From: Paracentrotus lividus
Taxonomy: Eukaryota; Echinodermata; Echinoidea; Camarodonta; Echinidae
Direction: 5' to 3'
DNA: 64,000 nucleotides
Assembly: GCA_940671915.1 (NCBI GenBank)
Contig: CALNVZ010003430.1
Coordinates: 17,855,824-17,919,823 of the forward strand
Numbering within the stretch: position 1 is the stretch's first letter; the number at the start of each line of letters is the position of its first letter. A program made the translations under genes and the position numbers. Shown here piece by piece: positions 53,353 to 64,000 of this stretch. The notes beneath the pieces were generated by a model, which ran no database searches, had not been told where the DNA came from, and saw only the letters and a program-made list of their open reading frames with translations.

Positions 53353-56300
53353 GCCGCAGCTCAACTGCTGGACGAATTGATGGGCAAAAATCGAAACAAC
53401 GCTCCTGATGAAAAGTTTTCTGGTATACGATGGAGTGATGCAGAGGTAATTTATTAGTGTGTGAACATTTAGCTGTAGTATTTGTAAGTTGATCCCTCTA
53501 AATTGGTGTGTAATCAGCTGATAAAATCTTGATCGCTTGCGTTTGAACGCGGTAAGTTGGTTGCTGCAATGTTGTTGTGAATGTGTGAGCGTGCGTGTGA
53601 CTACTCCACATGTTGTTGGCGCCTGTCTATTGCATGTTGTGCACACATGTGACTGTGACTGTGTCATGAGAAATTCTTGTGGGAAAGTTATGCAAATGCT
53701 TTGCTTAAATCTAATAAGCAATAGATCTACAGCCTGGGCAATACAGTCTTGATAAAGTAAAGTACTCGATGTTCGAGTTCCAAGATATTTGTCCCCTCCT
53801 CCTCCCCCCCCCCAAAAAAAAATAAAATCATGAATTCATGACATGTTCAATTATCAAAATATAATTTTTATGACCACCAACACAGGGCGACATAACAAGA
53901 ACAACAAACAAGCACAAACATCATGGCGCTAGTGTAGATTGGTATCCACTACACACCACTCATGCACTACACTCGTTTGATATATCAAACTCGTGCCTCT
54001 GACTCTACACGGACTTGGCTGGTGTTACAAAATAATTCTTAACCTAAATTTACACTTTTCAAATCCCGTTATAAACGTTTAAATTTGAGTCAAGTTGCAC
54101 TTAAGTATTTATTTTAAATCCTAACTAATCTCTGACAATGTAACTGAACTAAAAAGGTGAAATGAGAGCAAAAACTCACCGATTTTCAGCAGCCTTCCGA
54201 TTTTTCTGCCACTCGATTTCGTATGGTCCTTTGAGAAAAAAATGAAATGGAAATATAGAATAGAGTGCCTGCGATCGCGATCACGATTATGCGAGAGTGT
54301 GTTATTGTAAACATCGCGTAAAAAGCACCTTCCACACTTGAGTATTAAAAAAAAAAAAAAATGGAGAGATGTTTTTTTTTTCCCCCCCCTCGGCACATCA
54401 AAAGGTCATCGTGTGTATCGGCCATAGGGTAGGATTGATGCCTAAATCGGCCTGCCGTCAATCCCCCCTTCTTTTTCCTTAGACTTTTTTTTTTGGGGGG
54501 GGGGGGGGGCTGGACGAGATATTTTTTGTCATGGGGCCCGGAGGAGCTTGGTCTTTTTTTTTTCTTTTTTTTCTTAGGGTGGAGAGGGGGGGCGGGACGA
54601 GATATTTGTCATGGGGCCCGCAGCTTAGCCTTTTTTTTTTTTGCTTAGCTTTTTTTAGGGGTGATGGAGGGGATGGGGCTCGGGGTGACGAAATATTTTG
54701 GTAATGGGGGCCGGAGGCTTAGTTCTTGTTACATTGTCTTTACTTTTAAATTCCTTATAATCTGTATTTCTTCATGTGTTTGTAAAATAAAAATTAAACT
54801 TGAATTGAAATAACAGTCTAACTGTCTTTGTCTCTCTTTTTATTATTTATTCTTTTTTAACAAAGTACATACATCTAAGCCATTCATTGGGGAGGGGGAA
54901 AATGGGGGCAGGAAATTTAGGCCTACAATCTTGGATAGAATTGGACTTATTTCCCTCCCTCCCCCCAAAAAAAAAAAAAAAAAAGAAAAAAAAAATAAAA
55001 ATAAAAATAAATAAAAATAAATAAAACAAAAACAAAACAAAAACCAAAAACAAAAACAAAAAAAACAAAACAAAACAAAACAAAACAAATAAACAAACAA
55101 ACATGAAAAATGAAAAAAACTAAAAACAAAAAAAACAAAAAAAGATCATTATAAACTTTTTAAATATTTATAATGGGGGGCGGGGAGGGGGTTCAGCCAA
55201 ACTTTCTCAGCAAACATGTACAAAACAACAAAATTACTATACCTTCACAGATTTTTAGCTTGTTCAGCCCCCACCCCCCCCCCCCCCCCCACTTGTGACC
55301 CAGCCCCTTCACTTTAAAAAATTAGAAATCACCAGGCCTCTCTACCTCATTATACTAGCCTAGCTTTAAAAACAATAAACAAAACTTTTGTTAATATTAA
55401 TTATTAATTCTATTATACTAGGCCCTACTATTTTTTATTTGTTATTTATTTCATTCTATTCGCGAGTGAACAAAAGCTAATCATCCTAACAACGAATATA
55501 AACAAACAAGGTAACAACTAACTGTTGCCATGTCACATTCGACTCGTGACGGAACATCGTTCGAAAATGCAAACCTTCGACAAAAGAGGGCGGCACAATT
55601 ATTCCCCCATTGAATTACTGCTTCTCTTGGTCAGTGAATCAGGTGGCAAAGATGTACGAATATAGCGGTGAATACTAAAATTTACTACTTTGAGACATAA
55701 GGGAGCGTAGTGCTCAAGGAAAGGAAAATAAGGAGAAGAGAATATTGGAAACAATTCGGTAAGTGAATTTCTCATGTTTTATTCATATCGTTCATTTGCT
55801 CAATCTTTGAGTACGACTGTGTTGATTTTCGTACGTAGTCCGTCTATGCTAGTCTCGGTAAGTTCATAACGGCTCCACTCCACGCGTGCTACACCACCAA
55901 CCTACCCCACCACCCTACCCTAACCCTAGTGTGTGCACGTATGCACACCCGAACATTCTGAGCCCACGGCCTACACTATACTGTCGCTATGCGTTTTCTG
56001 AATTTGTTAGAATTTTAAAAATAAAGACTTTATACGTACCGTTTCTAGATGACTTGGTAGTTGGTATGTACACACCCTTGCATCAGTGTTGAGTCATCCG
56101 TTTTCCTTCCAAAATCAGTAAATTTACACTTCGAAATGGTCAATTTGAAGATACGACAAGCACATCTCGGTAAACTCACATGCTGTTTTCAAAAGAACGT
56201 AGAGCGGCAGCAACACAATCCAAGTTAAGGTTAAAGGTAACTACTTCCGAGAGTAGTTTTCGTTATCGCTAACCGATCAATTGAGGTTACCGTGAACACA

Positions 56301-59300
56301 GTTTTAGGAATCGATCGGAATTAGATTACTGGCAGTCCAATCAAGATTATCAGATACCAGCTCTATTCCAATCGAGATTCACTTTATTTCCGACAAGATC
56401 AGCATTACGTAAAGCTTCGAGTCAACTCTACCTAATTTTTTTAGGTAGAGAGGTCGATACTATCGACCTCGTAGTAATGTGTGAGTGTGTGGGGGTCGCT
56501 GTCAACCCTATCCCTTCACATAGCAGCAGGCCTCGCGGCTGGATGCTTAACTACACTAGCGCCAACATCATCACTGACTTAGTACAACAGGACAAAAAAC
56601 AAAAAAAAAAGCATTAAAAAATCAATATCGGAATTCTGCTGCCGAAATCACAAATGTAGATTCTAAGTTAGTGCAAAGCCAAAAATGAGCCAATGTGACC
56701 ATCGGACATTCTGGACATTTTGACAACTTTTCACAGCTTTTTTTACCTGAAATCAAGGGAATATTTTTGTCTGATAGTGATCCCCACGAGTATAGTGACG
56801 CATTGTATTACCGGACACTATCATAATTCCTGACGCACATATTAGGGCCTACTGCGCACTAAAGCAATTTTGTGCGCGTATGTCGGAGCAGTTAAATTCC
56901 AAACACCAAAACATGGAACAAGATTGCTAAAATGAGGCAAAAAATCTAAGTTTTACTTTATTTATCTCTTTTTTGATAGAAAATGGTTAAATTTTCATAT
57001 TGCATACCTTTACATTAGGCCAATTAAAAATGATTCCTAGTTTCTCGTCCGGATTTTTCGAAAATGAGGAGGAGGGGGTGGCTTATTATTTGATATTTGA
57101 TATTTTTTTCCAAGATGGCCGCCGCGCGTACAAAATCTATATAGCGACTTCTTGATTCATGAAATTTGATTCGTTAATGTCCCAAATGGGTACATTTCAC
57201 AATATTCAATTTCAATTATGCTATACAGATTTCTACATTGTTATTGATTAATGAGAAACTTGTAAAAAAAATTTATTATTATCAAAATAAATAAATGAAT
57301 AGGGCCTTCATATTTTATTTTAAAAAAATAAATAAAAATACTAGTCTATTTGAATTAGGTTCTAAGTTTACTCGGAGTTACTTGTGTTTCATTTATTGCG
57401 TGTGAATATATTGTCAGTACAAAAGCCAAACTACCCAGTAATTCACGGTGTATAAGCCGCACCCGTGTATAAACCGCACCCAAAAATATGGACCCTTGCC
57501 CAAAAAAAAAATAAATAAAAAATTTTTTTTTTTTAAATTAGAAAAATTATTAATTAAAAAAATAATTAAGAAATTAATCAACAAATTAATAAAGTATTTC
57601 AATTCTAAGTAGAGTCTAATCTTGTTTTTATATGAGAAGCAACAAGGGCAGGCGAAGTGAAGACAGATCTAACTGTTAGGCCTAAACAAAAGATTTTTAC
57701 GCGACGGACTCCGTGTATGGAGGCTGCCATATTGAATGAAAACGTAAACAAGTAGCGCTTTTTCGCTGATAGATGGCGCTAGATTGCTGCAAAATTAAAA
57801 TCCATCAGAGATCGCTGCATGAATGTACTCTGCATGCACAATACGACTGACTGTACTGTGATCCAAGGGGTGCTTGCTTGCTACGCACCGTGAATGCACG
57901 CGCACCGTCTCGTGTGTGTACTTATTCATTCAATATGGCTGCCTCCATAAACGGAGTCCGTCTAAAAATCTACTTCAGTTTAGTTGATTAACTGAACAAG
58001 AAATCATGGTAATGTTTGTGTTTTTCCCTCGATTTGTGATTATTCCAAATCCTGTGATTTGTCCAACTTATTGTCCTCTTTTTTAATATTTAGACTCTAT
58101 TTATTTTTTTGAGAAAATTAGTTAGAACTAAGCCTCGCCAATCCTATCTCTAAGTATAACCCGCACCCACAACTTTTGACTTTTTGCCGACGGCAAAAAG
58201 GTGGGTGCGGCTTATACATCGTTAATTACGATATTTTGTAGCAAAAAGGCTTCAAACATGAAATGCATTTTTTACCCTTTTTTAATTGCATCTTTTCTTC
58301 TTTTTTTTTTAAATATCAAATATAAAAAAAAAGGAGGCGGCCGTAAAAAAGGAAGCGGGCGGGGACGAGAAACTAGGAATCATTTTTAATTGGCCTTAGC
58401 AATTGATATATTTTTTGATGAAAAACTGAGCCTTCAATCTCTCGGCGTCTGCTTTGATTGTTGACGTGTGGTTATGTGGTGTTTGATTCTAGTGCTGCCG
58501 GTTTTATTTCCAATCGAATCATGACGATCGCGCGCGCGCAAGCGCAAGAGCGATAGAGAACAAGACGAACGTCCAGAACGTTGATAAACATTATGCATTA
58601 TCCAAAGTTGATAAGTTAATTGAAGCAACTATCTTTCTCAAGGCTTGGATCACACAAAAAGACAAAGATTAAGAAATAAAGGACAAAGCTAAAAGGATAT
58701 GTTTTATCAAACAAAAACCCGAAATAAATCCTAGATTAACTGCAATGCCAGTCTAGTCTAGTCACTTCAAGAGCATAAAAATATGATGTTCGAAAACAAA
58801 TTAAAAACAACACGCAATTATAATCTTGTATCCCATAGATGGCGCGCGTCTGGAATCATAATGTAATTTGTCAGGCGCAAAAATAATTGTTTTTCGTAGA
58901 GGGGTATGCGGCAAGCGCGATACAAAGAAAACGGTTGGTAAATATCAAAGAATTTTACCCTTTTCATAAATTTGACAGTATTTGGAATAACTAGTGCGAA
59001 TTTTTCTTAATTTCATTTCCTTAAACTGTCCTTTTCAAAGCAGTAAAATAAAGGCGTCCGGTAATACAATACACTGCCATATACATCATCAAGAAGGGTT
59101 ACAAGAACCAAGATTTAACTCAATTGGATTACACATCCTGTACAATATGAAAAATAGTAACGTTAGGCCTACTGACCCAGCACAGAAAAAAGAAAAACAA
59201 AATTATTCAATTGTCAATCTGCACTTTCGCCTAAATCAGTCAGGGGGAAATGAGCTGAAAATTCAAGGTTTTATGACTTTTTTTGTTGTTGACAGTCATG

Positions 59301-62300
59301 AGCATGTAGTCTGTTCCATGGTAGTCGCTCAAAATGGCAGTAAAATTATATCACCTTATAAATGCCTGTGAATTTTCTTTTGAAATCCACAATCATTCTT
59401 TTCTTCATTTCAGGTCTGCAAACATTATTTGGTGGATTTCTGCCCAAATGAGCTATTTGTAAATACCAGATCAGATTTAGGTAAGTTGTTTTTAAAAAGT
59501 ATTACTTTTGAAGGAACAGCAAGAAAGATATCCTTCATTTTCTAATAAAAAAAAAATATATAAAAAATAATGATTTTTTTGTGATGGTAGAAGTCAAACA
59601 GTACTGTCTGGAATGCTTTCATTATCTAGAATCGAAGCATTAGTTTGGGATTTATCTATTGTTACGTACTATTGCTTGTGGTTTTACACTTTACAGCGAT
59701 ATGTAGATTGTTTGATGACAAAAATACTTTTCATTTAATCTCATTGGAAGTTGAAAAAAAAAAAAAAAAAAAAAACCACATCTTTAGTTATTTTAAGTTA
59801 GGACAGGGCCTTTAGATTTACTTCATGTATGTGTTATCATTAAATATTTCTTTAGAAGTGAATGGACTTGAAGAAAAATTAGTCCCTATCATTTGTGTGA
59901 ACTTCCAAATGATTGCATAAATGTATTATAATTGATGATGATTGAAAATGCTCTTGAAAATCTTACAAAGCGAGTTCATGCCATGAAGATTGATTCAACT
60001 ATTCTATGTTTTTTATTTCAGGACAATGTGAAAAGATACATGATGATCACCTGAAGAGAGAGTAAGTTTACAAATTCACACAAAGAATATGTTTTGCATG
60101 CCTAAATGAGATTAAAACAAATTTAGTCATAGGGGAATATTTTTATTGACTTGAACCACCTGATCATATGCACAATCAGGGTGCACAACTGTTGTACAGG
60201 GTCAAATTAGAAAAAATGACTGAAAATGCTTTTTTTGTTTATTGATATTGTTCAGAATATGAACTACAAAATGACAAGACTAAAAGTGAAAAAATACGTA
60301 ATTAAGGTATGCTAATTAGCAATTTAACGACCGGTGTCATATTACACATAGAAGACATATATAAACAAAAAAATTTGTATCAAAAAAAATTACTGTTGGA
60401 CAATTCTGAAATTTGCAGGAAACAATCGTCACATGTATGTTTGTCAGCCATAGCAATATCATTTAAAAGAATTATCAGGAAGTTTGTCTCCTAGTCCTTA
60501 CAAGTAATGACAAGAAAATACAGGCAATTTTCATGTATTACTTTACATACGTATTAAACTACTTTTATTGTCCCCGCCGAACGAGTTCGAGCAGGGGACT
60601 ATGAAACGGGCTCCGTACGTGTGTATGTGTGTATGTGTGTGTGTGTGTGTGTGTGTATGTCCGTCCATCCATCCGTCCGTCCGTCCGTGCGTCCGTATGT
60701 GATCAAAATCTTCAATTTGCTACTCCCTCACCATTCCGTTAACGATTCCGTTAGCTTTATATGATAGCACTAGGTGATGGCTTCAAAACTTCTTCACAGA
60801 ATTTTGACCTTTGACCTTTGACCTTTGACCTTGTGATTTTTGACCTATATTGTACATTGGTTACAAATGTACTCCTTCGCCATTTTTCATCCGATTTCGA
60901 TTTTGTTTGCTTTATGATATAGCACTAGGTGAGGACTTCAAAACTTCCTCACGAAATTTTGACTTTTGACCCTTTGACCTTTGACCTTGATTTTTGACCT
61001 ATATTGTACATTGCTTACAAAATGCTACTCCTTCAACCTTCTCTAGTAATTTCTTATTATCATTTATTACATAATTTCACATAGCTTGTAAAGAGCATTC
61101 TTTTTTTAAATATTATTTGGAACATTTTCTGTAGTTTTACATATTTTGGTGTATAATTGTACAGGAATACAGAGAATTGACTTTTCGTTTTTATCTTTCT
61201 GATGCGATATAATGGGAATTTTATATTATTGCGGGGACATATATTCCGCATCGCGTTATATACTAATCCACTTGTTCAATGTCATATATTTCTTGTTTTG
61301 GATAAGTACATTCCACCCAAATTTCAGAGAGCACTTGAAGATATATTTGAATGCTTCAATTCAAATTTCATTATATTCTGTACCCGGTACTTTTGAAAAT
61401 ATGATAATTTCTTGCAAATTATTTCAATTCCATATTTCTTTTGAAACCTTCTGCGTTTTGCCCAATGCAAGTGTAATGATGGGGGTTTTCACATATTAAA
61501 GTGGCTATCAAAGATTATTAAGTAAGACAGGTGTTACAGGATTACAGATTTCATGAGTAAACAGTTAAAGATCCAGAAATCTGACAACAAAAACACCCCC
61601 ATAAAAAAGAAACTTACTTGTTCATCACTCATTCTTATCATGATTCTGTGACCTTTACAAGTAAGACATGCAATGTCTCATTTTTATTAAGAATTGGATA
61701 AAATTTAAAAAAATATACTTCCCATCACTCAAATTTCTAGAAATTTTCACAGAATACTTGATAGAGTATGCCTTTGTAATAAGAGAAAAATCAACAAAAT
61801 ATAATGAAAGGAATGTTATATGTTATATGATTATATTGTGAAATTACCCCACAGTGAAGCAGCAAAATCTCAGCGACTAATTTTGTAAGAAATCTCAAAT
61901 AGTCCACAGCTTGAAAAATGTTGTCATTCCACCAGATCAACCGATACCATTGTGTAGAGTGGACTTTGCCCTACTTATGGCTAAAAAAAATATATCTGTC
62001 AGACCCTGGATGACATGACAACATTAGTTGAAAGGTCAGAAGGTCACTTGAGTGAGCCAGGTTACACAGCATACATCAGATTCCCTAAGGCATGATAACT
62101 TTTTTTCCTGTGGAGGCAGACTATTTTAAATGGTACCATTGGAATGCCAGTGAAAAAACAAAGCAGACCATAGATAACACATGGGGGTAGTCTCAAATTT
62201 TAGACCGAGAAATCGCATTTCAAGTGATATTTTTAACTTGTTATTTCTTGGGTTACATGCAAAATTGGCCGTTTATCATTAATTAACATTAATTAATGGA

Positions 62301-63762
62301 CACTTAAAGAAATGTAAACATTACAAAAATCAGGATATGGAATAATGAGGGTGTATTTGTGATACAAGTGAAATTTCAAGGCAATTGGTAAAAGTTTGAG
62401 CAATTTACAACTGTTTTAATGCTGAAAAACAGAGTTGTGTACCCTGATTGTGCTTATGATCACCTCTTCAGTATAATAAAATCATTTCACACAGACAAAA
62501 AAGAAGAAATTTCCAGTCTTTTGTTCAAAACGAACCAAGGCATAATGAAAGTCTTCCTTATTCCTTGTTTTAAAACAAACCAAAGGGTGTACTATTGGTG
62601 CACTTTTATAAACTAATGAAATCTAAAATAATTGAATGAGTGAAAAATGAAAAACAGATTCCTTTCATTCTGGTTTCAGGTTTCATTCATTTCCACAAAT
62701 CAACATGATAAAGCAATTTACATTATAGAAAGCAATCAACTGAAAAAAACTTAACTCTTCTCAACTTTAAAAGATAAATCTATAATGTTTAATTTTCTAT
62801 TTATCAAATTAAAGTTTATGTAACAAATTAAAGAACTGAAATCAGGTTTGAAAAAATATGATTTTTCTGTCCTTATTTCTTGAGCCTCGTGCAATATGTC
62901 TTCTTCTTTTTGCAGATATAAGGAGAGCAGTCGTTTCAAACGGATGAACTATGAAGAGGAATTTTTGCAGTACTTGCAGCAAATCATGAATGACGTTGAG
63001 AAACGAATCAAGCGAGGCCATTCCAGACTTGCTCTCAACAGCAACAGACCAAATGTAATTCTCCTTCTCTAGTTTGTTATTTTCAGTATTTTTACGTTTA
63101 CATGTAATTCACACTACCATTTCTCATTTAGTGCAGAAATTCGTGGGAGGAATTTCTTTCAAAGTGACTGAAAATAATTCCAGTCTTCCTGTGAAGTTTA
63201 GGCCTAAATCGCTCTCTGCTAATGCTTTAAACAATGCCAATGACTTCATTAAAAAAAAATATATATATATTTTGAAATATCCAATATGATGCTACAATAA
63301 CTCTTTTATTTTGAAAGTGGAGTTAAAGTAATTGTACATTTATGTATTATTTATAATAGTTTGGTACTACATTCCACTCTCTTTATAGCAAGCATGAATG
63401 CAAGATTTTGTTGTATTAATGCAATTTTCCCTCTCCAAGGTTATATTTGTTACAACGATGTGTTTGGCTTAGATATCTTGCTTTACCTTGAGCAAACTGT
63501 ATCAATGATATGACTTGAAACCGACCAAAATATTACCCATAGCACATGAAAAAATTCAAATCTGTTTTGATTGTCTTTTGGTACTGTGCAGCTTACAGCA
63601 CCCCATCGAGGACCAGACGAAGAGCAGATCAGGATCCTATCTGACCGTATTGAATCTCTACTAGAGCAGGTAGAGAGTCTAGGCTGTGAGGGAAGAGTGG
63701 ATGAAGCTCAAAGCATCATGAAGCTCTGTGATACACTCAAAACCAATTTATTCATACGATAA
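53344..63762 (+). CDS. LUC7L3: LUC7-like protein 3 (CROP homolog), 5' five exons; ends abnormally
   Basis: U1 snRNP-associated splicing factor that acts in the nucleus in 5' splice-site selection (LUC7 family knowledge). Exons: 53344-53445, 59414-59480, 60022-60061, 62916-63054, 63592-63762; phases fit. The N terminus AAAQLLDELMGKNRNNAPDE is nearly that of human LUC7L3. The first zinc finger is C36-x7-C44-x14-C59-x3-H63. Exon 4 carries YKESSRFKRMNYEEEFLQYL and an RIKRGHSRLAL basic helix; exon 5 the coiled coil DRIESLLEQVESLG. After MKLCDTLKT the reading frame diverges from the family and stops at 63760-63762, with no donor GT at that point. The second zinc finger and the RS-rich tail (human protein 432 aa) are not seen in the remaining 240 bp. 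It may be an insertion, an assembly join or a truncated isoform. Confidence 0.9.
54482..54725 (+). repeat. Three-copy tandem repeat
   Basis: Units of about 80-100 bp share GACGAGATATTT, GTCATGGGGCCCG and GCTTAG followed by a T run and G run. Interpreted as expansion by slippage within a mobile repeat. Confidence 0.6.
57438..58229. mobile_element. Middle nested element, 'GTATAAGCCGCACCC' type
   Basis: Left GTAATTCACGGTGTATAAGC then CGCACCC (twice); right the inverse of GTAATTAACGATGTATAAGC with CGCACCC. About 790 bp including the inner insert. This terminal motif recurs in marine invertebrate genomes (memory). Confidence 0.75.
57691..57971. mobile_element. Inner nested element
   Basis: Left AGATTTTTACGCGACGGACT with CCGTGTATGGAGGCTGCCAT; right inverse ATGGCTGCCTCCATAAACGG with AGTCCGTCTAAAAATCT. 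281 bp, no ORF. Sits inside 57438-58229. Confidence 0.75.
60569..61241. mobile_element. 'TGTCCCCGC' element with CCGT and TGACCTT repeats (LUC7L3 intron 3)
   Basis: Termini TTGTCCCCGCCGAACGAG and the inverse GCGGGGACATA. Interior: (GT)n at 60620-60657, (CCGT)n at 60660-60690 and two 130-bp units with TTTGACCTTTGACCTTTGAC and TTTTTGACCTATATTGTACA. A repeat layout seen in many marine invertebrates (memory). No coding. Confidence 0.7.
61242..62915 (+). other. Rest of LUC7L3 intron 3
   Basis: AT-rich unique-looking sequence without supported genes. Short open frames here (for example 61212-61499) have no recognisable domains. Confidence 0.5.
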
Positions 63763-64000
63763 CAGCTCGCGATGCTATTTCATTTTATTTGCATTTCTAG
63801 CTGGCGTGAAATCGAAAGCCGCATATTTAATGTTTGCAGAAATAGCACTTGAGCCGCGTACCGCTGCTTACCTATATATGTCCTATTTAAGACTGCAATC
63901 TTCAGGCTATTTGCGCGAATTACAATTTCACCATTCTTTCTTTTTATTGGCAGCGACAAGCCCAAACAACAAAGAAATAAAACAAGCATCGTGCAAGCAG
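63745..64000. other. Sequence after the LUC7L3 exon 5 break
   Basis: After ...CTCAAAAC the sequence loses similarity to LUC7L3. I see no donor GT at the break, no zinc-finger-2 coding and no RS repeats. An acceptor-like TTTTTATTGGCAG ends near 63956 but the following bases do not encode LUC7L3. Could be the start of an inserted element. Confidence 0.4.

Larger units (their letters stand above)
57016..58398. mobile_element. Outer of three nested inverted-repeat elements (LUC7L3 intron 1)
   Basis: Termini TTAGGCCAATTAAAAATGAT and its inverse, then CCTAGTTTCTCGTCC in both. Left sub-terminal sequence includes CAAGATGGCCGCCGCG, the right one GGAGGCGGCCGT. Length 1383 bp including inserts. No coding. 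Confidence 0.75.
53446..59413 (+). other. LUC7L3 intron 1 (6 kb)
   Basis: Holds poly-C/poly-A tracts, a three-copy tandem repeat (54482-54725), A-rich simple sequence (54960-55140), hairpins (CTCTACCTAA...TTAGGTAGAG near 56430; GGTCGATACTATCGACC near 56452) and the nested elements at 57016-58398. A possible cryptic donor CGGTAAGTG near 55758 follows unique sequence. No second gene supported. Confidence 0.5.

Noticed and set aside
54843..55138. Overlapping F/L-rich minus frames
   Set aside because: Antisense of A-rich (AAAAC)n simple sequence.

Overview
This is a window of animal nuclear DNA, AT-rich and about 6% protein-coding. It has small exons with GT-AG introns, long introns, and dense short inverted-repeat transposons, LINE and LTR-retrotransposon relics and long homopolymer runs. 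Protein sequences and repeat style fit a marine invertebrate deuterostome, most likely an echinoderm such as a sea urchin. That placement is inference; no species can be named from sequence alone.

Three host genes can be reconstructed by exon joining. (1) ATP5MF (mitochondrial ATP synthase subunit f), minus strand, 4 coding exons at 12818-18069, 88 aa. None of its exons is long enough to stand out as an ORF. (2) CCDC33 (C2 domains plus coiled coil), plus strand, 19 coding exons at 25798-47532, 1011 aa, with every splice phase consistent. (3) LUC7L3 (U1 snRNP-associated splicing factor), plus strand, first five coding exons from 53344. It runs towards the right edge but meets a stop at 63760-63762 where the family continues. 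ATP5MF and CCDC33 are divergent; CCDC33 and LUC7L3 are co-directional.

Layout: 1-2.8 kb, minus-strand retroelement debris (an uncharacterised repeat-type ORF, a BEL/Pao integrase zinc-finger region, a Ty3/gypsy RT fragment). 3.0-7.65 kb, a nearly full-length but mutated LINE on the minus strand. 7.9-9.85 kb, scrambled Ty3/gypsy fragments. 10-12.4 kb, inverted-repeat elements and intergenic DNA. 12.8-18.07 kb, ATP5MF with a repeat-rich intron 1. 18.18-20.55 kb, a foldback element made of TTGGTCYA minisatellite arms, starting about 110 bp from the ATP5MF start codon. 20.6-25.7 kb, intergenic DNA with long homopolymers. 25.8-47.5 kb, CCDC33, whose introns host at least eight inverted-repeat elements, including a 1.9-kb near-palindrome with a perfect 9-bp target duplication. 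47.4-49.7 kb, two tandem-repeat blocks, one of which duplicates the last coding exon. 50.6-51.8 kb, a TTAA-flanked piggyBac-like element. 53.3 kb to the end, LUC7L3, with three nested inverted-repeat elements in intron 1.

The genes do not form a pathway. The main story is a small set of conserved housekeeping and ciliary/testis-type genes in a landscape of non-autonomous DNA transposons. Several of these sit very close to splice sites or promoters. The most unusual items are the TTGGTCYA foldback family (four loci), the 9-bp-TSD palindrome carrying pol III-like boxes in both arms, the tandemly amplified terminal exon of CCDC33, and the abrupt end of the last LUC7L3 exon.
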